Position numbers and translations under genes: made by a program. Under the pieces are notes generated by a model. That model saw nothing but the letters and a program-made list of their open reading frames with translations, was not told the origin of the DNA and searched no databases. Below, in pieces: positions 22,870 through 34,200 of a stretch of DNA of 54,000 nucleotides (position 1 is the first letter of the stretch; each line of letters begins with the position of its first letter). Origin of the DNA: Symsagittifera roscoffensis (taxonomy: Eukaryota > Xenacoelomorpha > Acoela > Convolutidae); NCBI RefSeq assembly GCF_963678635.1, contig NW_026971081.1:1-54000 (forward strand), read 5' to 3'.

Positions 22870-25800
22870 TTACTTTTTAAATTCTACTTTCTTTAATATT
22901 TTAGATTGGGGGATGAACATTTTGTAGTTTTTACGTGGTTGATTTCGGAGTCTTGTTGTTTTTCTATGTTCTGATTTGTCTATTTCTTCTTGGGGTATTA
23001 CTTGTTCTGTCATTTTTCTATTTTTTCTTTGCTTTTGGGATTCTTTATGGTCTAGATTTTTTGTAGTGTTTTTGGTGGCGGTTGGTTTTGTGTTTTGAGT
23101 TTCGGTGGGGTTATCATTTTGTTCTGTATTTTTCAGATGTGGTTCGTTTTGAACTATTTTTAATCCTGTGAAAGAATATAATTGGGTCAATTCGCGGAGT
23201 GCGTATTCTTTTGGGTAGTAAGGTAATAGGTTGTTTCGATGCTGAACGATTTCTTTTTTATTTGAGTCGGTAATTTTATATGTGACATCAGTGGGTCTTG
23301 CAATTATTTGGTATGGTCCTTTTCGGAGGGGTTGTAATTTTTTAGAAATTCCTTTTTGAGTATTAAAATTAGGTATCAGAACAAATGTTCCATTTTTAAT
23401 TCGGAAGCTGGTGTAAAACGTGAATTGATTTGTTCATTAATGTTTTGTCTTTGTAATAACTTTTTTGTTATTTTTTGGTAAATTTCATTGTGTTTCTTAT
23501 CTCTATTTAAAATCCATTCGGTGTGTGTACCGGAGGCTAATTTAAGAATTTGTGGGTGATGAAAATGATCTTCATCGTGTGTATGTAAAGGTAGGTTATA
23601 ACAAATTGAATCTTTATTTGGTTGACAATAACCTTGTGCGTTTTTATGGGAATTTGCTGTAAACATTATTGGTTTGCGTGGCTTTTGGTTAAAAACCATT
23701 TCGTATGGTGACATTCTAGAGTTGTCGTAATTTGTGAATTATATGCTAAGGGAAATAATTTTACATCTGCTGACCATTCGGTATATTTTGTATCATTTCC
23801 GTTGATGATACATCTAAGATATTCTTGTAGTGAACGGTTCATACCTTCGACTAAGCCGTTTGTCCAAGGTGCATGAGATGTACGTGGTTTGTGTTTAATG
23901 TTGTATAAATGACATAGTGTTATTATTTCATTATTTATGAATTCTGTACCGTTGTCTGTGACTAAAATTTCTGGTAGTCCAAATTTTGCTGTCCAGTGTT
24001 CATAAAGTGTCGTATATGCGTAATAAGCGTTACAATGTGGTACTGGGTTAAGTGCTACATAGTGTGTGAATGCGTCAACAATTACCATAATGTAGGAATT
24101 TCCTTCTGATGAGGGTGAAATTGGGCCTTTAGTATCAAATGAGATACGGTGGTTAAAGTACAAACTTTGTCCTTTAAAATCTTGTTTTTGTGCTATTTGT
24201 TTTTGATTTGGGTAAGGTTTATTTAGTTGACATACTATACAATCATTGCATAGTACTTTTATCCAGATTGGTGCATTTGGGAAGTAAAAATTTTGTATAA
24301 AATTTGAATATGTTTTTTCTGATCCAGAATGTCCTTTAATATTTTGAGTATGTGAGATATTAAAAGCGATGAGAATCATACTTAAAGGAAGACAGGGGAC
24401 TGTGGATTCGTTTAAGTTGTACTCTAAAAGGTCTGTAGTTTCATTAATTGTTGTGTAATTAAATTTGCGAAAATATCGGAGGAGTGTCTTGTTGCCTAGT
24501 ATGGTTGAATCTGCTTTGGTAGGTTTAGTTTTATATTTGTGCCATGATTTTAGTTGTCGAATTATTGGGTCAAGATTTTGGTATTGTTTTAGTGTTGAAA
24601 TTGTAATTGTTTCTGTTGGAGGGAGAAAAATGTTTTCAATTTCGAATTTAGATAAGGGTATTGTATCTAATGGGTCATGGAGGTCGAAAACTTGATTTAT
24701 TGTGTATTTCGAATCGGTTGTTGGTGGTCCTGATAAATTTATTTTATCAGTTAAATTTTCTTTTTCTATTAGTGGAAAATGGTCTTTTTTAGTTTGGTGT
24801 TGTTTTGTTCGTTTTTCTTGAAAAATGCGGCTAATTGTATAGTCTAGTTTCATATCCAAATGAATATCATAGTGGATATTACCGAAATATGTAGTATTCG
24901 TTAGTGATAATTCTTGTAAGCGTGTGCTTCTGGTGTCATGAGGTTTTAGATGTCCACCAGGTTGTCCATTGCTTTTTTCAAAATTAACTGGTATATAGGA
25001 TGTTCCTTCGTTTGGAGGATGACCTGTGGCATATGGGTCGATTTTTACTTTTCCAGTGGTCATGTCGAATCCTTTTTCGTATTCAACTAATATTTCAGAG
25101 TATTGTGTTCTGTGAAGTGGATTCCTGTATTTACATGCAAGTTCTGTTTCTTGATATATTTGAAAACGTGTCAATTTATTTTCTATATTGTCAATGTTTC
25201 TAAAATTAGAACTTAGTTTTCGTGATGGATGGACTTGTTCATATGGAATTGATTGTATGAAATATTTTTCGTGAAATTTTATCATACGAGCGTGTATTTT
25301 TGCTACTTGAAATGTTGTACATGTATCTTCGGGGAACCAAACAATTGTTGCTTGTGTTCTTGTTGTAGGGTCGCAATAACCTTGATCATTTTTACAAGGT
25401 AATCGGATTCCTTGATAGATCATTGTATTATCAGATAAATCTCGTGTGAGTTGTATTTTTTCGAGTTGTATTTTCCAATCGAAAAACATTATTTCTTGGT
25501 ATCCTTTATTTTTCGTGTCTGCTTTGCAGTTCGATGGGTTATTTATACCAATGTGTGGTATCCAATGTTTATCATGTAGGTCATAGGTTAATCGTCCGTG
25601 TGCGCCGTTATACGGGTATTTGTCGTCTAATTTTATATGTCCTTGGTGTCTTTCAAGTTGTGATTGATGTACGGAGTCTGAAAAAACTTGAAAGTTAACT
25701 AACTTTCTTTCGGAGTTTTTATTTTGTGTGATGTTTAGTCTAAGTAATTCATTCTTACAATCGTCGGGATTGAGATGTAAAAGACGTTCTATATTACTCT

Positions 25801-26152
25801 GATAGAATGATTCATGGTCAAGTCGGTTTTTGTTTCCGTTGGAGACTTGTGAACAATGTACTTTCTTTTCGGAAAATGTCGCTGTGAATTTATAACCTGT
25901 AACTGTTGTTGCTCGGGCTTTTGAATAGAGTGTTGCTATTACATTTGTGGTTTCTATAGCTTGTGGTTCTGTTTCACATTGTGATACTTGATTTATTGCA
26001 TATTTGTGTAGTGTTTTTTGTTCATTTTCTTCGCAATCGTAATGTGTTACTAATAAGTCTTGTGGTCCTGTACGGGGGGAAGGGTTTATGTTTTGATTTG
26101 AGGTTACTAGAAAAAGGAGTTGGAAAAAAATTAATAATTTTAGAATATACAT
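22870..26152 (-). pseudogene. Chimeric env-integrase frame made by the duplication
   Basis: The ATG at 26152 starts env residues 1-446. At the duplication junction (24814) the frame passes without a break into pol from its residue 2095, giving an 828-codon ORF ending at 23666. The integrase then continues through the same two frame breaks as the right copy (about 23712-23719 and the A-run complement 23393-23397) and reaches the end of pol at 22870. It carries the H2C2 zinc motif and D, D, E residues of integrase but no RT. Because it begins with a signal peptide it would be secreted or membrane-directed if translated. It is almost certainly a by-product of the rearrangement and not a designed fusion. 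Confidence 0.8.
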
Positions 26153-27270
26153 GTGTATGATAATCCTGAGTATGGATTATAAAATGTGATGTAACCAATT
26201 GTGTTTTTGGTATATCTGTCGTATTTATATATTACTTCAGTAGTTATAAACGGTGGTGGTAGTGATTGAGCTGTTATATTTGGTGGGTTTAATGGGTAGG
26301 GATGTTGGTTGATATTGTTTAATTTAACTGTGATTTCAAATTTTAATTGTAAACTGTTTTGTTGGAGTATTTGAATATTGTGATCACGGATATCGTTGTG
26401 AATATCTTGGCGATATTGTAATCTATTAAGCGCCCAGTTATGAAGGCGGTTACTTTCTTGATGTTGTCCAAATAATGGTGGAGGTGCTGTGAATGTATTC
26501 CAATCTAATCTTAAAGGAATATTTGTTAATGATTGTTCTTGGTATCTTGCGTCGAGGTTGTTTGGAAAAGTTAAGTTAAAAGGTGTCGGTGAGATTTGAC
26601 TAATTGATGGTGTTGATGGGAGTGATAATGTTTCGGGTAGTGATGAAGATGTTGTATCTGTAGAAATGTCTATGGGGTCATTGACTAAATTTGGTTCACC
26701 TTGTGTGAATGAATGTGTAGTCCAATATGGCAGTCGTGATGTTAGGTTTGGGGGGTTAAAAGGATTTTCTCGTGCTTGTTCAGATGTTGGTGTTGAACCT
26801 AAGTAATCTGAGGGTAGGCTTGAAGTGCTTCGTTGTGAAAAAAGTGTAGGAGTTTCTGGTGTGATACCAGTGGTGTTTTCTGGAGTGGTTTGTGATGGTG
26901 ATTGAGGTATTTCGAAATGAACTCGGGGAGTTTGAAAATTTCTATTTCGTCGAGGATGTATAATTTGTCTATTTATTTCTGTTGTGTTTTGGTTTTGACT
27001 AAGGTTTCGTATTCTACTTAGTTCTTGTGGTAGTGTTGGGTAAAGATTATATGTTGGTTCACTTAGAGATGCTTGTCGTTGAACTGGTTCTAGTGGTTCA
27101 GATAAACGAGCGTGCCGTTCTTCAAAAGTGTATGGATTATCTTGAAAAGAAATTCGTGTAGATGTTTGAGAATTTTGAGTATTTGAAGGTGGTGTTGGGT
27201 TATCTTGGGATGATGTCGGTGAAGACTGACTCTGTGACTGTTGGGTAGCAATTTTTGATGGATTTTTGGG
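26140..27270 (-). CDS. ATG-less ORF (376 codons), right copy
   Basis: An open frame from CCC at 27270 (just after an in-frame TAA at 27273-27271) to TAA at 26140. None of its 376 codons is ATG, GTG or TTG. The first two thirds are rich in Ser, Pro, Thr, Gln and Asn, with PFTFEE-like and RRNRNF basic patches. The last third is more folded-looking (LRLDWNTFTAPPPLFG, then RLHNWALNRLQYRQ). There is no signal peptide and cysteine is nearly absent. The upstream 62-aa ORF ends at 27279, before this frame opens, so ribosomal frameshifting from it is not possible. Translation would need a non-AUG start (an ATT codon lies at 27252) or splicing to an upstream AUG. Length and uninterrupted frame argue against chance. 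No family recognised. Confidence 0.7.
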   Translation of the reverse strand, partial: PKNPSKIATQQSQSQSSPTSSQDNPTPPSNTQNSQTSTRISFQDNPYTFEERHARLSEPLEPVQRQASLSEPTYNLYPTLPQELSRIRNLSQNQNTTEINRQIIHPRRNRNFQTPRVHFEIPQSPSQTTPENTTGITPETPTLFSQRSTSSLPSDYLGSTPTSEQARENPFNPPNLTSRLPYWTTHSFTQGEPNLVNDPIDISTDTTSSSLPETLSLPSTPSISQISPTPFNLTFPNNLDARYQEQSLTNIPLRLDWNTFTAPPPLFGQHQESNRLHNWALNRLQYRQDIHNDIRDHNIQILQQNSLQLKFEITVKLNNINQHPYPLNPPNITAQSLPPPFITTEVIYKYDRYTKNTIGYITFYNPYSGLSYTCIF

Positions 27271-27278
27271 TTATTACT

Positions 27279-27467
27279 TTATTGGGAAGGTTTATGTTTA
27301 TTATAGTATTCTTCCAAAAAAATAATTAGGAAAATTGTTGCTAGGGCAAATGTGATGATTGCTTTCTTTATACATTTACATATTGTCAAAATGAGGGATG
27401 ATAAAAATGTTATGAAAATTACAAACAATAAAAAAATATCAGTTCTACTGAAAATTGTTCGTATCAT
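27279..27467 (-). CDS. 62-aa small membrane protein
   Basis: ATG at 27467, stop TAA at 27281-27279. Two hydrophobic segments (about residues 11-29 and 36-51) are joined by a Cys/Lys-rich turn, with a polar end (YYNKHKPSQ). The start codon overlaps the stop of the preceding 76-aa ORF as ATGA, an arrangement used for termination-reinitiation in several viruses and retroelements. It could be a viroporin-like accessory protein. That is inference from size and hydropathy only. Confidence 0.65.
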   Translation of the reverse strand: MIRTIFSRTDIFLLFVIFITFLSSLILTICKCIKKAIITFALATIFLIIFLEEYYNKHKPSQ

Positions 27468-27694
27468 TTAGACAAGTTGTTGAAATCGTACCTGTGGATA
27501 TATTCAAGGGTTTTGGAAAGTTGAAGGAATAGTTCGAGAATAGTGTAGAAAATTAAAAAAATGTTACAAAAAATGATTAGGATTATTAGAAAAGATTCAA
27601 GTATATCAAAAAGAAATATTATAAAGGCTTCAAGTATTGAAAAAAAATGTTTAAAATTTATAAGTATTTGAGCAACTGTTTGAGAGAAGAGCAT
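27464..27694 (-). CDS. 76-aa small membrane protein
   Basis: ATG at 27694, stop TGA at 27466-27464. Residues 15-60 are almost wholly Ile, Leu and Phe with scattered Glu and Asp, so one or two membrane helices are likely. The C-terminus is polar (TLEYIHRYDFNNLSK). It is the first gene of the compact 3' block (76-aa, 62-aa, ATG-less ORF, env, 599-aa). I know of no family match. Confidence 0.65.
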   Translation of the reverse strand: MLFSQTVAQILINFKHFFSILEAFIIFLFDILESFLIILIIFCNIFLIFYTILELFLQLSKTLEYIHRYDFNNLSK

Positions 27695-28293
27695 TTAAGA
27701 AATGATCTCTTGGTCGATTATTTTTTGCTGTTTGGGGCGATTTTCAAGTGTGGTCGGAATATTTATTAGTTTTTTGACAAATGGGTTGAGTTTTGTAAAA
27801 AATTGTTGGGGGCAATTTTTATGGTGATCGGGAGGTCGTCTTTTTCTTTATTTTTGTTTGTCAAATGATCCGGGGTATGGTGAGATTTTTATACTTTAGG
27901 CTAATTAAAATGTTCATTTTGTTACTTTAGGCTAAGTTATCAAATTTGTTTTGGGGGTATTCGTGGTCTGAGTTGGGGAAATATTGTTGATCTTTGGGTT
28001 ATTAGATAAGGGAGGGGTACGGTATTATGGTGATATTTATTTTAGTTGTCAAGTTGGAGTGGTTTGCTTATTTTTGACCTGGAGGTCGTAAAGTTATAGT
28101 TATAGATGTGCCTGGAGTTCTAGATTATTCGTCTAATTGATCTTAGTTTGAGTTAGAGAAAGTGGCGGATTGGATGAATCCTATTGGTCTATTTTGAACT
28201 AGAATTATTGCGTACTTGTGAGCATGTTATTTTGAAAAATTGAAATGAAAAATGTTACGGAGGTTTCAAGATTGTGAAGTATAAAGTTTAAAA
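27695..28293 (-). promoter_or_regulatory. Non-coding gap between pol and the 3' gene block
   Basis: About 600 bp without an ORF. On the element strand it contains two copies of TTAGCCTAAAGTA about 30 bp apart (near 27894-27935) and a TATAAAAA string beside one of them, some 200 bp before the 76-aa ORF. This is a possible internal promoter or splice-acceptor region for the downstream genes. The assignment is tentative. Confidence 0.35.
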
Positions 28294-31200
28294 TTACTTT
28301 TTAAATTCTACTTTCTTTAATATTTTAGATTGGGGGATGAACATTTTGTAGTTTTTACGTGGTTGATTTCGGAGTCTTGTTGTTTTTCTATGTTCTGATT
28401 TGTCTATTTCTTCTTGGGGTATTACTTGTTCTGTCATTTTTCTATTTTTTCTTTGCTTTTGGGATTCTTTATGGTCTAGATTTTTTGTAGTGTTTTTGGT
28501 GGCGGTTGGTTTTGTGTTTTGAGTTTCGGTGGGGTTATCATTTTGTTCTGTATTTTTCAGATGTGGTTCGTTTTGAACTATTTTTAATCCTGTGAAAGAA
28601 TATAATTGGGTCAATTCGCGGAGTGCGTATTCTTTTGGGTAGTAAGGTAATAGGTTGTTTCGATGCTGAACGATTTCTTTTTTATTTGAGTCGGTAATTT
28701 TATATGTGACATCAGTGGGTCTTGCAATTATTTGGTATGGTCCTTTTCGGAGGGGTTGTAATTTTTTAGAAATTCCTTTTTGAGTATTAAAATTAGGTAT
28801 CAGAACAAATGTTCCATTTTTAATTCGGAAGCTGGTGTAAAACGTGAATTGATTTGTTCATTAATGTTTTGTCTTTGTAATAACTTTTTTGTTACTTTTT
28901 GGTAAATTTCATTGTGTTTCTTATCTCTATTTAAAATCCATTCGGTGTGTGTACCGGAGGCTAATTTAAGAATTTGTGGGTGATGAAAATGATCTTCATC
29001 GTGTGTATGTAAAGGTAGGTTATAACAAATTGAATCTTTATTTGGTTGACAATAACCTTGTGCGTTTTTATGGGAATTTGCTGTAAACATTATTGGTTTG
29101 CGTGGCTTTTGGTTAAAAACCATTTCGTATGGTGACATTCTAGAGTTGTCGTAATTTGTGAATTATATGCTAAGGGAAATAATTTTACATCTGCTGACCA
29201 TTCGGTATATTTTGTATCATTTCCGTTGATGATACATCTAAGATATTCTTGTAGTGAACGGTTCATACCTTCGACTAAGCCGTTTGTCCAAGGTGCATGA
29301 GATGTACGTGGTTTGTGTTTAATGTTGTATAAATGACATAGTGTTATTATTTCATTATTTATGAATTCTGTACCGTTGTCTGTGACTAAAATTTCTGGTA
29401 GTCCAAATTTTGCTGTCCAGTGTTCATAAAGTGTCGTATATGCGTAATAAGCGTTACAATGTGGTACTGGGTTAAGTGCTACATAGTGTGTGAATGCGTC
29501 AACAATTACCATAATGTAGGAATTTCCTTCTGATGAGGGTGAAATTGGGCCTTTAGTATCAAATGAGATACGGTGGTTAAAGTACAAACTTTGTCCTTTA
29601 AAATCTTGTTTTTGTGCTATTTGTTTTTGATTTGGGTAAGGTTTATTTAGTTGACATACTATACAATCATTGCATAGTACTTTTATCCAGATTGGTGCAT
29701 TTGGGAAGTAAAAATTTTGTATAAAATTTGAATATGTTTTTTCTGATCCAGAATGTCCTTTAATATTTTGAGTATGTGAGATATTAAAAGCGATGAGAAT
29801 CATACTTAAAGGAAGACAGGGGACTGTGGATTCGTTTAAGTTGTACTCTAAAAGGTCTGTAGTTTCATTAATTGTTGTGTAATTAAATTTGCGAAAATAT
29901 CGGAGGAGTGTCTTGTTGCCTAGTATGGTTGAATCTGCTTTGGTAGGTTTAGTTTTATATTTGTGCCATGATTTTAGTTGTCGAATTATTGGGTCAAGAT
30001 TTTGGTATTGTTTTAGTGTTGAAATTGTAATTGTTTCTGTTGGAGGGAGAAAAATGTTTTCAATTTCGAATTTAGATAAGGGTATTGTATCTAATGGGTC
30101 ATGGAGGTCGAAAACTTGATTTATTGTGTATTTCGAATCGGTTGTTGGTGGTCCTGATAAATTTATTTTATCAGTTAAATTTTCTTTTTCTATTAGTGGA
30201 AAATGGTCTTTTTTAGTTTGGTGTTGTTTTGTTCGTTTTTGTTGGGTGTTATTTTTTATCCATTGAGAATATGGAATTGGTTTAAAAGTTGATGTTCCAA
30301 GTAGGTCAACTTCATAATGATTATTTTGACAATCTAAATAAAGTGGGAAATGTTGTAAACTATTTATTTGTGATTGTTCAATATCAGTTTTCACTGCATA
30401 TTTGCATTCTAATCGGGGTGATGTTTCGTTTTCTGCAAGGTAGAATTTTATGTTTTTGGGTATTTCAACTGTTGTTTTTCGTGTAAGTAATTCAGGTGGT
30501 GTATTTCGACTTAAGGTATCTGGTAATGCAAGATTTTTTCCTGCAGTCCAAACTATATGTAAGTTTGGAAATTTCATTAGAATTAGTTGAAATCTGTAAA
30601 CACGGTGGTTTGGATTAGATTTCTGTGTGAAAAGAAAAATGATTGGTTTATGGTCTGTGAATAAAACTGTGGGATGTTTTGATCCAAGTATCAGAAATTC
30701 ATATTCTGTCAGTGTATATATTATGGCTGTACATTCTCTCATTAGAGTTGAGAGTCGTAGCTCTGCTTGAGTGAATAATCGGGAATTTGCTGATATTAGG
30801 TTCATTTTATTCGTACCATTATGTGATTGTAATAGTGCTGCGCCGATGCCAAAGTTCGAAGCATCGCACATTGCATAAAATGGTTGATCAGGGTCTGGAA
30901 TTGTGTTTGAAATTTGTTCAGTTAAAAGTTTCTTTATTTCTTCGAATCGTGCTTGATGTTCTGTATTCCATTCAAAATTATTTTGTTGTCTAAGGATGTT
31001 GTAAAATGGTCGTAGATATAATTGCATTTTATAAACATATTTACTTAAAAAGTTTAACATTCCAAGGAATTCTTGGATTTTCTTTTTATTTGTTGGTGGT
31101 TGAAGTTTTTGAATAGCGTCAATGCGTGATTTCAGTGGAGTGATTGTTTTTCTTTCTATGTTATGTCCTAAGAATTTAACTCTTGTCAAAAAGAAGTGTG

Positions 31201-34200
31201 ATTTATCGGGTGCTGCCTTCAGATTTTCGTTCTGAAGTATTTGGTGATATTTTTCTAAAACATTGAACATTTCGTCTTTTGTTTGTGATTGCATAAAAAC
31301 ATCGTCTAGATAGGTGATTGCGTTTTTCTTGAGTATGAGTGGTCTAAAAATTTTGCTCATAAAAGCTGAAAATGCTGCTGGTCCTATGGATATTCCATAG
31401 AATAAGCGGTTGAATTCATATTGTTGGTTTCCGATAACAAATTGTGTTAAACGTCGTGATTGTTCATCTAGTGGCATTTGATTGTATGCACTATTCATAT
31501 CGGCGGTTGTAAAGTATTTGCCGTTTATTTTTGTTAAAATAACTTGTATTGGTTCAACGGGCCAATTACATTTTGATTCATCTATGAGTGAATTGAGGTA
31601 TCTAGCGTCGAGAACGATTTTTAATGATTCTCCTTTAGCTAGAATGATAACGGGGTTGATGAATGTGTTGCCTTTTGGTTGTTCTTCTTTATTAACTGGT
31701 GATATAATATTGTACTGTTCTAAAATATCGAGTAATCTGTTTACTTTATCATGTAAGTGAATTGGTACTTTACTTGCTCTTTGTTTTTTGAAAACTGCGT
31801 CTGGTTTTAACGGGAGATGTAGTGATGAACTGATTTTGCCAACATCGAATTTTGATGTTGCATAGACTGTTGAATATTTAATTAGCTGTTTGGCTAACTT
31901 TTCGAATTCGTCTTGTGTTATTTGTGAATGTTGGAAATTAAACATTGTTAAAAATTTCTGTTGGTCTTCTGTGTAGTTACTGATGTTGAATGTAGGTTTG
32001 AAATATGGGGTTTTTGTGAAGTAATCTGTATTTCTGTTTTCGTGATTTATTATGTTGTTTATCGATAATTCTTCATTAAGAATTGTAGATTGACAAATAT
32101 CTAATAATTGAAGTATATTATTTACGCGATAGGCTTTTTCGTGTATTGGTGATATTGTGGCGTTGGTTTCACAATATCCTAAAAGTCCTAAAGGTAATGT
32201 TACTTGGTAAGGTGTGTTGTTATAAACATGTAAGGAAATAATATCTGAATTCGAATTTTTCAAATATTTTATTGAAGAGATTGTGATTTTGAAAAATTTA
32301 TGAATAGGTTTGAATTCAAAATCTGACATATAAAATTTTTGTTTGTTTTGTTCTTTATCATATTGGTGAACTTGTTTAATTGAAAAATTATAGATGTTTC
32401 CTGATAGTGGTTTCAGGTGTTTTCTTTGTTGGTTAAATATCGGGTAGAATTTTGAAAAGAATGGTGGTTGTTTATTTAATCTTTGAAAAAATGTTAAGGA
32501 TGTTTCTTTTGTTTTTGTATACTTATCTTTGATTAATATTTTACTATTTAGTATGTTAATTGTTGGTATATACTTTGAAATAAATGGTATTCCAATGATA
32601 TTATATTTAATATCAGTGATATGGAATATTTGTTTAAATGGCTTATTTAAGATTTTGCTTTGCTCCATCGTTCTGGTGGGGAGGAGAAATAATTGGATTT
32701 TTCCGTAGTTTATCAATGTTGATCCTTGTGCTGTTGCTAGTTTACTAGAGGTTTCAAGAGGCGTTAGCTTTGGGTGTAAAGTTTTTATTTCATTCCATGT
32801 GGGAATGTTTATTATGTTTGATTCTGCTCCTGAATCAATTAAAAAATCGATTTCAAGGTCTGGTGGTTGAAATTCTTTGTTTCTTGGGCTTTCTAAGAGA
32901 AATGGTAATGTCCAGATTTTTTCTTTGGGTTGTTCTTTTTGTATATTTTGATAGATGTGGTTTGTATTTAAGCATTTTGTTTTGACATTTTGATTGGGTT
33001 GATTTGTAGTATTTTTTGCATTTGTTTCTTGCGTTGTTGGTGTGGAATTTATGGGTGTAGTGTAATAATTTTGAAGAAATTCTGATTGATTTTCATATAT
33101 GTGTGATGATAAGGGTTGTTCATATATGACAGATTCATAGTCATTCTCGACTTTTATCATATTGATAGAAAGAGTGTTTTCTGTGTCACTTTCTGAATCT
33201 GATGATGTACAGTTTATTTGATTGAGTTGTAACGTATCAGTTACTGTGTCATCAATACCTGGAGGGTCTGATGTTGTTTCAGGGTTAGCTTGTACTTGAT
33301 TGATTTGTCTTTGATGTTTAGGTGTACTGCTTCTATGACGATTATTAGAGTTATTATAGTGATTATTATTCCGGTGTGGTGATTGGGAATAATTTCTATA
33401 ACGATTATTATAACTTGAATGTCGGTTTTGTGAATTATTTCGCGATCTATTTTGATAATTGCTGTTTGGTCTGTTATAGTTCGATCTATTATATGAGTTA
33501 TTCCTTGATCGATTGTTCGGGTAATTCTGGTTTCGGTTGTTTGAATAACTTCTATTTCGATTATAGGAGTAGTTTCTATTCCTATTGTATGATGAATTTC
33601 GTGATTGGTTGTTTGGATAGTAATTATTTCTTGATTGGGAATTAGATCTAGAAACAAATTGTGTTGTGTTTGAATTAGATCTGGAGTAGTTATTTCTACT
33701 ATTTGGTCTATTGTAGTGATTTTGTGATGAATTTTGCGTGTTTCTTCGTTCTGGCGATCTTCCTCTATAACTTGAGTTATATGGGGATTGATTTCTTGTA
33801 TAGCTTGTATTGTTCGGAAGTGGTTTTCCTGAACTGTTGTTGCTGTAGACTGTTTTGTTCGGTAGATTTTGATCTTTTTTCATGTATTGATAAAATGACT
33901 TATTTGGTTCTTTGTATTTGTGAGGTTTATTTTGACTATCTTGCTGTTTTTGTCTACATTCGGAAATACTATGTCCGTACCGTCGGCAATAATTACACCA
34001 TTTTTTGAAAGATGGTTTGCCTTTAAAGTTTGGGTTCTTTTCGTAAATATTGAGTATTTCAGTGATTTTTTCGACGAGATCTGTGTCTGATTCTTGTATA
34101 TTATTAATATTAGTGGAAGTTGTTTCAATTCTGTTTACGTATTGTAATTTCAGATTTTCCGTTTCTTCTAGTTTCATCGTGATTTCTGCTTGTTCTAGTT

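Larger units (their letters stand above)
19390..24813. repeat. Tandem duplication, left unit (5,424 bp)
   Basis: Identical to 24814-30237 except for three substitutions I found: 19476, 19477 and 23471. On the element strand it runs from late pol (start of the integrase region) to the middle of env. The junction at 24814-24816 shows 3-bp TTT microhomology shared by both ends. Confidence 0.95.
24814..30237. repeat. Tandem duplication, right unit (5,424 bp)
   Basis: Direct repeat of 19390-24813 with about 99.9% identity. This unit completes gag-pol on its right and ends in a truncated env on its left. Confidence 0.95.

Noticed and set aside
24814-30237. A second, independent retroelement copy
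   Set aside because: There is no LTR between the two units and the junction falls inside env and pol, so this is an internal tandem duplication, not a nested insertion.
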